Assembly (NCBI RefSeq): GCF_012113595.1
Contig: NZ_CP050831.1
Location: forward strand, 3,348,001-3,412,000
DNA from: Bacteroides faecium
GTDB taxonomy: Bacteria; Bacteroidota; Bacteroidia; Bacteroidales; Bacteroidaceae
Direction of reading: 5' to 3'
Length of the DNA: 64,000 nucleotides
Shown: piece by piece, positions 28,188 through 35,924 of the stretch
How the letters are laid out: each line of letters opens with the position of its first letter
How positions within the stretch are numbered: the stretch's first letter is position 1
Translations under genes and position numbers: made by a program
The notes under the pieces: model-generated
What the model was told of the DNA's origin: nothing
What the model saw: only the letters and a program-made list of their open reading frames with translations
Database searches by the model: none

Positions 28188-28616
28188 ATGATTCATTTAT
28201 TACTATCTACGTTGGCTATGATGGGGTTGACCTTTCTCATAGGCTTTTTCGTTGCGGCAGTTATTAAGTTAATAGCTTATGCTGCCGATTCATTTGATTT
28301 TTATAGTTCCCATCGGTTGGAGTTACTTCGTCTGCATCGCTGGCGGCAGCATCGTCAGAAAGTGGAAAGGCTCGTCAGGCAGATACCGCTTGAAGCGGAA
28401 GAAGTTATGGGAGATTACCGTGAAGACTTCAGCCGTGGCATCAACCGTAATTTTACCGGTTATGCAGGTTATTATCATGGCGTAAGCCCCGGAGCTTCGG
28501 ACGAAACCCTGCTGGATTATTATTATCCCCGAGATACCCGGGAGTTCTTTCTTAAGGAAGAAGAACGGGCGCATATCAACAAGAAAAACTCAAAGAAGTC
28601 AGCCACTGACAAATAA
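28188..28616 (+). CDS. OadG-like small membrane protein
   Basis: 142 residues with one strong N-terminal membrane helix (residues 3-30, LLLSTLAMMGLTFLIGFFVAAVIKLI) and a charged, Arg-rich cytosolic tail ending KKNSKKSATDK. Placement 17 bp before an OadB-type Na+-pumping decarboxylase beta subunit, plus the membrane-then-tail layout, suggests the gamma (OadG) role of anchoring and assembling the pump. It is longer than typical OadG (about 80 residues) and shows no clear zinc-binding Cys/His cluster, so the call rests mainly on context. Confidence 0.6.
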   Translation: MIHLLLSTLAMMGLTFLIGFFVAAVIKLIAYAADSFDFYSSHRLELLRLHRWRQHRQKVERLVRQIPLEAEEVMGDYREDFSRGINRNFTGYAGYYHGVSPGASDETLLDYYYPRDTREFFLKEEERAHINKKNSKKSATDK

Positions 28617-28633
28617 TAAAAAAGACACTCATT

Positions 28634-29848
28634 ATGGAAAATATAGATTTCGCGACTTTATTTCAAGGCATTGGTACAATGATGGCAAGCGGCTGGTTTC
28701 TTGCTTCTGCCAGAATCTTTTTGGTACTTCTTGGTTTGTTACTTATTTATCTGGGTTGGAAAGGCGTACTCGAACCTATGGTTATGATTCCGATGGGACT
28801 GGGGATGGTAGCCATCAACTGTGGAACACTGATTATGCCCGACGGCACATTGGGTAACCTTTTTCTCGACCCGATGCTTTCGGATACCGACGCATTGATG
28901 AATACGATGCAGATAGACTTTCTGCAACCTGTCTACACACTTACGTTCAGTAACGGGCTGATAGCCTGTTTTGTCTTTATGGGTATCGGGACACTGCTGG
29001 ATGTCGGCTTCCTGCTTCAGAAACCATTTGCAAGTATCTTTCTTGCCCTATGTGCAGAGTTGGGAACTTTCCTAACAGTGCCTATTGCCGCCGCTCTCGG
29101 ATTGACTTTGAAAGAAAGTGCCTCTGTTGCCATGGTAGGTGGCGCCGATGGCCCGATGGTATTGTTCACTTCATTGGCTTTGGCAAAACATCTGTTTGTT
29201 CCTATCACAGTGGTAGCCTATCTTTATTTGGGACTGACATACGGTGGCTACCCTTATCTGGTGAAACTTCTGGTTCCCAAACGCTTCCGGTCTATCAAAA
29301 TGGTGACGAAGAAAGCACCGAAAAACTATGACGCTAAAGTGAAACTGGCTTTCTCCGCTGTTCTTTGTGCAGTTCTCTGTTTCTTGTTCCCGGTTGCTTC
29401 TCCTTTATTCTTCTCTTTATTTCTAGGAGTTGCCGTTCGCGAATCCGGTATGAAGCATATTTATGACTTTGTAAGCGGGCCGTTGCTTTACGGTTCTACC
29501 TTTATGTTGGGACTATTATTAGGTGTGCTTTGTGACGCACATCTACTGCTCGACCCGAAGATTCTTAAATTATTAGTTTTGGGTGTCGTAGCCTTGCTGC
29601 TTTCCGGTATCGGTGGAATCTTGGGCGGTTATATCATGTATTTTATCAAACGGGGGAATTATAACCCGGTGATTGGCATTGCCGCCGTAAGCTGTGTGCC
29701 TACTACCGCCAAAGTAGCCCAAAAGATTGTCAGCAAAGACAATCCGGACTCATTTGTTTTGGGGGATGCCTTGGGAGCCAATATCTCGGGCGTAATTACT
29801 TCGGCTATTATTACAGGCATCTATATCACAGTCATACCTTATTTATAA
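28634..29848 (+). CDS. oadB: Sodium-pumping decarboxylase, beta subunit
   Basis: Integral membrane protein of 404 residues, the Na+-translocating subunit of oxaloacetate/methylmalonyl-CoA decarboxylase-type pumps. Many membrane helices; family motifs include ISNGLIACFVFMGIGTLLDVGF-like segment near residue 100, MVGGADGPMVLFTS with the conserved Asp, and the C-terminal NPVIGIAAVSCVPTTAKVAQ and LGDALGANISGVITSAI. The alpha (carboxyltransferase) and biotin-carrier subunits are not next to it, so it must share them from another locus or have a separate role. Confidence 0.93.
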   Translation: MENIDFATLFQGIGTMMASGWFLASARIFLVLLGLLLIYLGWKGVLEPMVMIPMGLGMVAINCGTLIMPDGTLGNLFLDPMLSDTDALMNTMQIDFLQPVYTLTFSNGLIACFVFMGIGTLLDVGFLLQKPFASIFLALCAELGTFLTVPIAAALGLTLKESASVAMVGGADGPMVLFTSLALAKHLFVPITVVAYLYLGLTYGGYPYLVKLLVPKRFRSIKMVTKKAPKNYDAKVKLAFSAVLCAVLCFLFPVASPLFFSLFLGVAVRESGMKHIYDFVSGPLLYGSTFMLGLLLGVLCDAHLLLDPKILKLLVLGVVALLLSGIGGILGGYIMYFIKRGNYNPVIGIAAVSCVPTTAKVAQKIVSKDNPDSFVLGDALGANISGVITSAIITGIYITVIPYL

Positions 29849-29861
29849 AATATAGATTGAA

Positions 29862-30611
29862 TTATAAAGATATAGCTTGAATCGTATCCATAACTCTCCG
29901 GGCGGTCGTTACATTTCGTTCATATTCGTCGATATGTACAGTGCCGCCCATGGATACTGATTCATTCTTGTACTCCATCTCACTTTTAATACTTTCGCGG
30001 GCAGAGAAATGGAACTCCTGTATCCCTGTTTCCTGGGCGATTCGGGCAATATTCTTTTCGTTCACACCGCATCCGGCAAGTAGGATAATTCTTCCTGCTG
30101 CTTGCTCCTGCAGCTCTTTGAGTAAGGGAATACCTTGTTCGGCAGTAGCCTGCTGACCGGAAGTCAGAATCCGGTTGCAACCAAGTTCAATAATTTGTTC
30201 CAGTGCTTCCTTGGGGTTGCAGCAAACATCGAAAGCCCTATGAAAGGTGACAGACAAGCCTTGTGAGGCTAGCATTAACTCTTGCATGACGGCGTAATCA
30301 ATCTCTCCATTAGCAGTCAGGCATCCAAAAACAACTCCGTCAACTCCGAGTTTCCGGGCTATCTCTATATCTTTCAGCATTGTCTTTACTTCGATAGGCG
30401 AGTAGAGAAAATCTCCACCTCTAGGACGGATAATGACGTGCAACCGGGTTGTATCCAGTATTTCACGAGCCATAGAAATTTCTCCGTAAGAAGGTGTTGT
30501 TCCACCTTCGGGAATACCCGCACATAATTCTACACGGTTGGCTCCACCTGCTTGTGCAGCGAGGCAACTTTCTACTGAGTTGGCACAAACTTCGAATTGG
30601 TATTTTTTCAT
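29862..30611 (-). CDS. cutC: CutC family protein
   Basis: Cytosolic TIM-barrel protein of 249 residues of the CutC family, named for copper homeostasis though its true activity is unclear. Motifs: FEVCANSVESCLAAQAGGANRVELC (residues 5-29), RPRGGDFLYS, GVVFGCLTANGEID, VTFHRAFDVC and RILTSGQQATAEQG. It is convergent with oadB with only 13 bases between the stops, so a shared end is likely. Single gene. Confidence 0.93.
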   Translation of the reverse strand: MKKYQFEVCANSVESCLAAQAGGANRVELCAGIPEGGTTPSYGEISMAREILDTTRLHVIIRPRGGDFLYSPIEVKTMLKDIEIARKLGVDGVVFGCLTANGEIDYAVMQELMLASQGLSVTFHRAFDVCCNPKEALEQIIELGCNRILTSGQQATAEQGIPLLKELQEQAAGRIILLAGCGVNEKNIARIAQETGIQEFHFSARESIKSEMEYKNESVSMGGTVHIDEYERNVTTARRVMDTIQAISL

Positions 30612-30678
30612 AAGTTGATGAATAAAAAGGAAAGAAATGAAAAGTGTTTGCTGTTATTAAAAAGGAATACTCATTTAT

Positions 30679-30705
30679 TAAAAAAGGGCGAATCGCTTCG
30701 CCCTT
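30679..30705 (-). terminator. Terminator after rny
   Basis: Stem AGGGCGAA (30685-30692) / TTCGCCCT (30697-30704) with an A-run at 30680-30685 that reads as U6 on the minus strand. It lies 33 bases past the rny stop. Confidence 0.88.
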
Positions 30706-30737
30706 CTATCTTTGATTTCTTTTTTAAGTCTTTGGTC

Positions 30738-32273
30738 TTACTTAGCGAAGCTGACCGCACGTGTTTCACGGATAACGGTAATCTTCACCTGTCCCGGATA
30801 AGTCATTTCATCCTGAATCTTCTTAGCGATTTCGCCCGACAGGTTTTCAGTCTGCTTATCATCAATCTTATCTGCACCAACGATTACGCGAAGTTCGCGT
30901 CCTGCCTGGATTGCATATGTCTTTGTTACACCCGGATAAGCCATAGCCAATTGTTCGAGATCGTTCAAACGCTTGATATAAGCCTCAACGATTTCGCGGC
31001 GTGCGCCCGGACGTGCACCTGAAATAGCGTCACATACCTGCACGATAGGAGCCAGCAAACTGGTCATTTCCGTTTCATCATGGTGAGCACCGATAGCGTT
31101 GCAGATATCCGGTTTTTCCTTATATTTTTCTGCAAGCTTCATACCCAGCAATGCGTGTGGCAATTCCGGTTCTTCATCAGGCACTTTACCTATATCATGC
31201 AGCAAACCTGCACGTTTTGCTTTCTTCGGATTCAGTCCCAATTCCGATGCCATCACAGCACAAAGGTTGGCTGTTTCACGCGCATGCTGCAACAAGTTCT
31301 GGCCATAAGAAGAACGATATTTCATCTTACCGATAATACGAATCAATTCAGGATGCAAACCGTGGATACCGAGGTCAATTGTAGTACGTTTACCGGTTTC
31401 GATGATTTCTTCTTCCACCTGTTTGCGTACTTTAGCTACTACTTCCTCGATACGTGCCGGATGAATACGTCCGTCAGTAACAAGTTGATGCAGGGCCAGG
31501 CGTGCAATTTCACGGCGAACCGGGTCGAAAGCTGAAAGCACGATAGCTTCAGGAGTATCGTCTACAACGATTTCAACACCTGTGGCTGCTTCCAGTGCAC
31601 GGATATTACGTCCTTCGCGTCCGATAATGCGTCCTTTGATTTCGTCAGATTCGATATGGAATACTGTAACAGAGTTCTCGATGGCAGTTTCCGTAGCTAC
31701 CCTTTGGATAGACTGAACGACAATACGTTTTGCTTCCTTGTTGGCAGTCAGCTTGGCATCATCCATGATGTCGTTGATGAATGACTGAGCCTGCGTTTTA
31801 GCTTCCTCTTTCAGTGATTCCACCAAACGTTCTTTCGCTTCTTCGGCAGACAAACCGGAGATTGCTTCCAACTTGTCAATTTCCTGTTGTTGCAGTTTAT
31901 CCAGTTCTTCTTTCTTCTTGTCGACAATCACCAACTGCGCTTCCAGGTTCTCTTTGACAGCTTCGGCTTCCATCTTCTTGCGCTGGATTTCTTCCTGGCG
32001 CTGTCCGAGCACCATTTCGCGTTGTTTCAGTTTGTTTTCCGCCTGCTGAATCTTCTGATTCCTCAGGGCTACCTCCTTTTCAAGGTCTGCCTTTTTGTTC
32101 AGGAACTTCTCCTTCACTTCCAGCAGCTTGTTTTTCTTAATTACTTCCGCTTCCGTCTCTGCTTCTTTCAGGACATTCTCGTATCTGGATTTCAGAGCAT
32201 ACCGGAATAGTATGTATGAAAAGACTCCACCTACGATGAAGCAAGCAATTGCTGTTGCTATTATTGCTATCAT
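30738..32273 (-). CDS. rny: Ribonuclease Y
   Basis: Membrane-anchored endoribonuclease of 511 residues that starts mRNA decay. N-terminal membrane helix (residues 3-24, AIIATAIACFIVGGVFSYILF), long charged coiled coil (about 28-190), KH RNA-binding domain (EIKGRIIGREGRNIRALE, about 215-260) and HD hydrolase domain (HARETANLCAVMASELGL and LLHDIGKVPDEE, metal-binding His-Asp, about 330-430). Length and order are as in the family. It lies downstream of zapA, separated by a hairpin. Confidence 0.97.
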   Translation of the reverse strand: MIAIIATAIACFIVGGVFSYILFRYALKSRYENVLKEAETEAEVIKKNKLLEVKEKFLNKKADLEKEVALRNQKIQQAENKLKQREMVLGQRQEEIQRKKMEAEAVKENLEAQLVIVDKKKEELDKLQQQEIDKLEAISGLSAEEAKERLVESLKEEAKTQAQSFINDIMDDAKLTANKEAKRIVVQSIQRVATETAIENSVTVFHIESDEIKGRIIGREGRNIRALEAATGVEIVVDDTPEAIVLSAFDPVRREIARLALHQLVTDGRIHPARIEEVVAKVRKQVEEEIIETGKRTTIDLGIHGLHPELIRIIGKMKYRSSYGQNLLQHARETANLCAVMASELGLNPKKAKRAGLLHDIGKVPDEEPELPHALLGMKLAEKYKEKPDICNAIGAHHDETEMTSLLAPIVQVCDAISGARPGARREIVEAYIKRLNDLEQLAMAYPGVTKTYAIQAGRELRVIVGADKIDDKQTENLSGEIAKKIQDEMTYPGQVKITVIRETRAVSFAK

Positions 32274-32296
32274 TCTACATTTAATTTAATATATAA

Positions 32297-32356
32297 ATAA
32301 AAACGCACCGCCAAATATCTAAGCAGGTTCTTGCTTGGATATTGTGCAGTGCGTGG
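32297..32356 (-). terminator. Long hairpin with T-run between zapA and rny
   Basis: On the minus strand an outer ACGCAC / GTGCGT pair (32303-32308 with 32349-32354) and an inner pair around AATATC-AAGCA / TGCTT-GATATT (32314-32342) form a long stem, followed by TTTTTATTTATAT. It looks like a terminator or attenuator for the zapA transcript. A small structured RNA ending here is possible. Confidence 0.65.
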
Positions 32357-32391
32357 TTGTTTTTCTCTTATCAGCGAATAGCCGGTCTGGT

Positions 32392-32682
32392 TTATTCCTC
32401 TTTGAAATAATCTTCCAGCAATTCATTTAGCTCTTTTACCTTCTCCGTATAGGGGCTGGTATCATTACGTTGCAATAATTGCAGTCTCTCTAACGAGAAC
32501 TGATAGGCTACCATGGCAATAATCTTTTCCGGTTCGAGGTTCTTGTAAACTTCCCGGTACTTATTAAGCCTGATATTTACCTGCTTGGCGGCTTCCCGCA
32601 CCATTTCTTCTTCCTCACGGTTGATGGTTAACGGGTAGTTTGAGTCTGCTATCTGCAGGTTTATCTTTATTTTATCGTTCAT
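32392..32682 (-). CDS. zapA: Cell division protein ZapA
   Basis: 96-residue cytosolic protein that bundles FtsZ filaments at the division site. The N-terminal beta-hairpin region (KINLQIADSNYPLTINREEEE, with the ADSxYPL signature) and the following long helix (MVREAAKQVNIRLNKYREVY, then KIIAMVAYQFSLERLQLLQ) are typical. It follows the coiled-coil gene by 11 bp. Confidence 0.93.
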   Translation of the reverse strand: MNDKIKINLQIADSNYPLTINREEEEMVREAAKQVNIRLNKYREVYKNLEPEKIIAMVAYQFSLERLQLLQRNDTSPYTEKVKELNELLEDYFKEE

Positions 32683-32693
32683 ACATCTTCTTC

Positions 32694-32987
32694 TTATTCA
32701 TTCAACAAAGCGATGCATTTATCGACTTCACGCACTAATTTAGACAATCGCAGCTTCGTCTCTTTTACGTCGCTGCCGTTAAGGCTGATTGCCGTAGCTG
32801 TTTTTAGGTTTGTGTAGCTGACTTCCAATTCATCGTATTGCGCCTGTACCTTCTCATTCTTTAATTTTTCAATATCGAGAAGTTTCTTCAGCTCCGCATT
32901 TTCACGCTTTAACTCATCGTGCAGATAGATTAAATGCCGTAGCTGCGTCTCAAAGGTATTCAATAACTTTTTTTCTTCTTCTGTCAT
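32694..32987 (-). CDS. Coiled-coil protein co-transcribed with zapA
   Basis: About 97 residues, nearly all predicted coiled coil (LIYLHDELKRENAELKKLL, then EKVQAQYDELEVSYTNLK). The start at 32987 (MTEEEKKLL) is chosen over 33008 because a promoter -7 box lies at 33015-33008. It precedes zapA by 11 bp and probably works with it in division, perhaps like ZapB, but no sequence family is certain. Confidence 0.8.
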   Translation of the reverse strand: MTEEEKKLLNTFETQLRHLIYLHDELKRENAELKKLLDIEKLKNEKVQAQYDELEVSYTNLKTATAISLNGSDVKETKLRLSKLVREVDKCIALLNE

Positions 32988-33007
32988 TACTACACCAAAA
33001 TTGTACA

Positions 33008-33036
33008 CAAAAATACGATTAACTCTGATATTACAA
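33008..33036 (-). promoter_or_regulatory. Promoter of the coiled-coil/zapA operon
   Basis: TTG at 33036-33034, 18 bases, TATTTTTG at 33015-33008 on the minus strand. It gives transcription from about 33002, which excludes the upstream ATG at 33008 as start. Confidence 0.65.
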
Positions 33037-33185
33037 AAACTTTTCGGGATAAAATGTGTATTTTAGCGCAAAATAGCGGGTTGGACGAGAGAAAGAGGGG
33101 AGTTCTGTGGCAATAATTACTTTGTAAAACCAGTAATGCTCAGGAAAAGATATATCTTTGCATTTCAATAAAATGAAGGAAACCT

Positions 33186-33752
33186 ATGTTGAAAATATTA
33201 GTAACCTACGCCGTCCAAGGCGAATTTGTAGAGATAAAGTGGCCTGATGTAGAACCGTACTATATCCGCACAGGAATAGGCAAAGTAAAATCCGCTTTTC
33301 ATTTGGCAGAAGCGATTCGTCAGGTACAACCCGACTTGGTTTTAAATATCGGAAGTGCGGGAACAGTCAACCATCAGGTAGGAGATATCTTCGTCTGCCG
33401 GAAGTTTGTAGACCGTGATATGCAGAAGCTCGCAGGATTGGGAATGGAATGTGAAATCGACTCTACGGCTTTGCTTGAAGCAAAAGGATATTGCGAACAC
33501 TGGACGGAGAATGGAATCTGTAATACAGGCGATGGTTTTTTGACCGAACTGACTCATGTCACCGGAGACGTGGTGGATATGGAAGCTTATGCGCAGGCAT
33601 TCGTCTGTCGCTCGAAAGAAATTCCGTTTATCTCCGTGAAATACGTCACTGACATTATCGGCCAGAATTCCGTGAAACATTGGGAAGATAAACTTGCAGA
33701 TGCCCGTCAGGGACTTTCCGACTACCTCAATGTCTTGAAAGAAAGAATATGA
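33186..33752 (+). CDS. Nucleoside phosphorylase/nucleosidase superfamily protein
   Basis: 188 residues of the MTA/SAH nucleosidase-type fold, which cleaves the N-glycosidic bond of adenosine derivatives. Visible: GIGKVKSAFHLAEAI (phosphate/ribose loop), LVLNIGSAGTVNHQVGDIF, VDMEAYAQAFVC (ribose-binding Met-Glu) and ISVKYVTDIIGQ with the catalytic Asp. It is shorter than usual MTAN (about 230), so the substrate is uncertain. Its 3' end overlaps the convergent DUF454 gene by 31 bp. TATCTTTG at 33153-33160 is a likely -7 box. Confidence 0.85.
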   Translation: MLKILVTYAVQGEFVEIKWPDVEPYYIRTGIGKVKSAFHLAEAIRQVQPDLVLNIGSAGTVNHQVGDIFVCRKFVDRDMQKLAGLGMECEIDSTALLEAKGYCEHWTENGICNTGDGFLTELTHVTGDVVDMEAYAQAFVCRSKEIPFISVKYVTDIIGQNSVKHWEDKLADARQGLSDYLNVLKERI

Positions 33753-34081
33753 TAAGTGACTCCTGCGGCTATCAATCCCAGGAGAATCTTTACCCATATA
33801 AAAGGAATCAGGAAGAATATGCAATACAGCATTGTCCCCCACATCAGTACAAGTGAGATAATCTTGGCTCGTAGTGGAATTGCTTTATTCTCGCGGAAGT
33901 TACGGATATAAGGGCCGAAATGCGGATGGTTCAACAACCAGTTATATAATCGGGGCGAACCCTTGAAGTAAAGGGCGGCCGTGAGTAGCAGAAAGGGGGT
34001 AGTGGGCAATAACGGCAGAAAGATGCCGAGAATACCGAGTGCCAGGGAAATGCTTCCTAAAACAATATACAGAGTTTTCAT
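33722..34081 (-). CDS. DUF454 (YbaN-type) inner-membrane protein
   Basis: 119 residues with membrane helices at the N-terminus (IVLGSISLALGILGIFLPLLP) and middle (IISLVLMWGTMLYCIFFLIPF) and the family signature LPLLPTTPFLLLTAALYFKGSPRLYNWLLNHPHFG near residues 22-58. Function unknown. It overlaps the nucleosidase 3' end. A TATCTTTG box ends only 4 bases before its ATG, so its mRNA may have almost no leader. Confidence 0.9.
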   Translation of the reverse strand: MKTLYIVLGSISLALGILGIFLPLLPTTPFLLLTAALYFKGSPRLYNWLLNHPHFGPYIRNFRENKAIPLRAKIISLVLMWGTMLYCIFFLIPFIWVKILLGLIAAGVTYHILSFKTLR

Positions 34082-34085
34082 GCGG

Positions 34086-34093
34086 CAAAGATA
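34086..34093 (-). promoter_or_regulatory. Candidate -7 box directly before the DUF454 gene
   Basis: TATCTTTG on the minus strand, ending 4 bases before ATG at 34081. If used, transcription would start on or near the start codon. No TTG at the usual distance. Confidence 0.4.
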
Positions 34094-34148
34094 GTACGAA
34101 AATAGGAAAAAATAACTGTCATTGCTGAATGAAAACTCAATTTTGTAT

Positions 34149-34156
34149 TACCTTTG
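34149..34156 (+). promoter_or_regulatory. Candidate -7 box of queD
   Basis: TACCTTTG fits TAnnTTTG; a TTG lies 24 bases upstream (34122-34124). The leader would be about 45 bases and contains a GCATC / GATGC hairpin at 34163-34184. Confidence 0.5.
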
Positions 34157-34209
34157 CCGTTGCATCGAGGTGACATTAGATGCGTGTAACTATTAAAATA
34201 CATACAGCA

Positions 34210-34566
34210 ATGTTTACAGTAATCAAACGCATGGAGATTTCAGCTTCCCATAAGCTGGTACTCCCGTATCGCAGTAAATGCGCCAGTCTACACGGTCACA
34301 ACTGGATTATCACCGTTTATTGTCGTTCCACGCGACTCAATTCCGAAGGAATGGTGGTCGATTTTACCCGCATCAAAGAAGTGGTCATGGAGAAACTCGA
34401 CCATCAGAATCTGAACGAAGTACTTCCCTTTAATCCCACCGCCGAGAATATCGCCCGATGGGTTTGTAAACAGATTCCCCAATGTTATAAAGTAGAGGTG
34501 CAGGAGTCGGAAGGAAACATTGTCATCTACGAGAAAGACTCTACAACAGGAGAAGAGAAAGAGTAG
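34210..34566 (+). CDS. queD: 6-carboxytetrahydropterin synthase
   Basis: Enzyme of the queuosine/7-deazaguanine pathway that makes 6-carboxy-tetrahydropterin from dihydroneopterin triphosphate. 118 residues from MFTVIKRMEISASHKL; the upstream in-frame ATG at 34180 lies in the leader hairpin and was not used. Zinc-binding His residues in ISASHKL and LHGHNW, the catalytic Cys in SKCASLHGH, and DFTRIKEVV, LDHQNLNEV, PTAENIARWV are all present. queE follows after 20 bp. Confidence 0.93.
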   Translation: MFTVIKRMEISASHKLVLPYRSKCASLHGHNWIITVYCRSTRLNSEGMVVDFTRIKEVVMEKLDHQNLNEVLPFNPTAENIARWVCKQIPQCYKVEVQESEGNIVIYEKDSTTGEEKE

Positions 34567-34586
34567 CAAACAAAATACATACGACG

Positions 34587-35132
34587 ATGAGAAAGATTAA
34601 TGAAATCTTTTACAGTTTGCAGGGCGAGGGATACCACACCGGAACCCCGGCTATCTTTGTCCGTTTTTCCGGCTGCAACCTGAAATGTGATTTTTGCGAT
34701 ACACAACACGAAGAAGGAACAATGATGACTGACGACGAAATTATCTCCGAAGTAGAAAAATATCCTGCCGTTACCGTCATCTTGACGGGTGGTGAACCCT
34801 CTTTGTGGATAGACGACGAATTTATCGACCGCCTGCACCGGGCAGGTAAATATGTTTGTATCGAAACGAACGGTACACGCCCCTTGCCCGAAGCTATCGA
34901 CTGGGTGACCTGCTCGCCCAAACAAGGCGTGAAACTGGCTCTTGACCGGATGGATGAAGTGAAAGTAGTCTATGAAGGACAAAATATAAGTATTTATGAA
35001 CTACTTCCTGCCGAACATTTTTTCCTTCAGCCTTGTTCTTGTAATAACACTGCTTCTACAGTGGACTGTGTAATGCGACATCCCAAATGGAGACTCAGCC
35101 TGCAAACACACAAATTAATCGACATCCGCTAG
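34587..35132 (+). CDS. queE: 7-carboxy-7-deazaguanine synthase
   Basis: Radical SAM enzyme of 181 residues that contracts the QueD product to 7-carboxy-7-deazaguanine. The N-terminus NEIFYSLQGEGYHTGTPAIFVR and the cluster SGCNLKCDFCDTQH (Cys-x3-Cys-x2-Cys, near residues 30-38) are diagnostic, with TGGEPSL and IETNGT for SAM and substrate binding. The C-terminal part (FFLQPCSCNN) is as in the shorter bacterial forms. It is in an operon with queD. Confidence 0.94.
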   Translation: MRKINEIFYSLQGEGYHTGTPAIFVRFSGCNLKCDFCDTQHEEGTMMTDDEIISEVEKYPAVTVILTGGEPSLWIDDEFIDRLHRAGKYVCIETNGTRPLPEAIDWVTCSPKQGVKLALDRMDEVKVVYEGQNISIYELLPAEHFFLQPCSCNNTASTVDCVMRHPKWRLSLQTHKLIDIR

Positions 35133-35183
35133 ACTGATAGACGGATGTAGCGGAAGAAGCTTAAATTATTACATAATATAGTT

Positions 35184-35924
35184 ATGAAAGTAGGTTTGTT
35201 TATTCCTTGTTATATCAATGCTATCTATCCCAATGTGGGAGTGGCATCGTATAAACTATTGAAAAGTTTGGGAGTAGACGTCGATTATCCGTTAGACCAG
35301 ACCTGTTGCGGACAACCGATGGCAAATGCCGGTTTTGAAGACGAATCGGTGAAGTTAGCACTCCGTTTTGACGATTTGTTCCAAAAGTACGATTACATTG
35401 TCGGTCCTTCCGCCAGTTGTGTGGCTTTTGTGAAAGAGAACCATCCCGGCATCCTTGAGAAAGAAGGTCATGTCTGCCAGAGCGCGGGAAAGATTTATGA
35501 CATATGTGACTTTATTCACGATGTGCTGAAACCTTCGAAAATCCCTGCTCGCTTTCCTCATAAGGTCAGTATTCACAATAGCTGTCATGGAGTGCGCGAA
35601 CTGTTTATTTCGGCTCCCACAGAGTTAAATATTCCTTATTATAATAAATTGCGTGATTTGCTCGACCTGGTCGAAGGCATCGAGGTATTCGAGCCCAGCC
35701 ATATTGACGAATGCTGTGGCTTCGGCGGTATGTTTGCCGTGGAAGAACAAGCAGTATCCGTCTGCATGGGGCGGGATAAGGTAAAAGACCACATGGCTAC
35801 CGGAGCCGAATACATTGTCGGAGCGGACAGTTCTTGCCTGATGCATATGCAAGGAGTCATCAAACGGGAGCACCTGCCTATTCAGATTATCCATATTGTA
35901 GAAATTCTAGCGTCGCAATCATGA
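35184..35924 (+). CDS. lutA: Lactate utilisation protein LutA
   Basis: Fe-S oxidoreductase subunit of 246 residues from the L-lactate oxidising LutABC complex, which turns lactate to pyruvate. Two CCG domains: DQTCCGQPMANAGF near residue 40 and DECCGFGGMFAV near residue 177, plus GPSASCVAFVKENHPG and HNSCHGVRE. It opens a three-gene operon whose stops and starts overlap (ATGA at 35921). Confidence 0.95.
   Translation: MKVGLFIPCYINAIYPNVGVASYKLLKSLGVDVDYPLDQTCCGQPMANAGFEDESVKLALRFDDLFQKYDYIVGPSASCVAFVKENHPGILEKEGHVCQSAGKIYDICDFIHDVLKPSKIPARFPHKVSIHNSCHGVRELFISAPTELNIPYYNKLRDLLDLVEGIEVFEPSHIDECCGFGGMFAVEEQAVSVCMGRDKVKDHMATGAEYIVGADSSCLMHMQGVIKREHLPIQIIHIVEILASQS

Noticed and set aside
34157..34209. 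preQ1 riboswitch before queD
   Set aside because: The leader has a GCATC/GATGC hairpin, but the A-rich tail and core bases of preQ1-I are not present, so the match is too weak.
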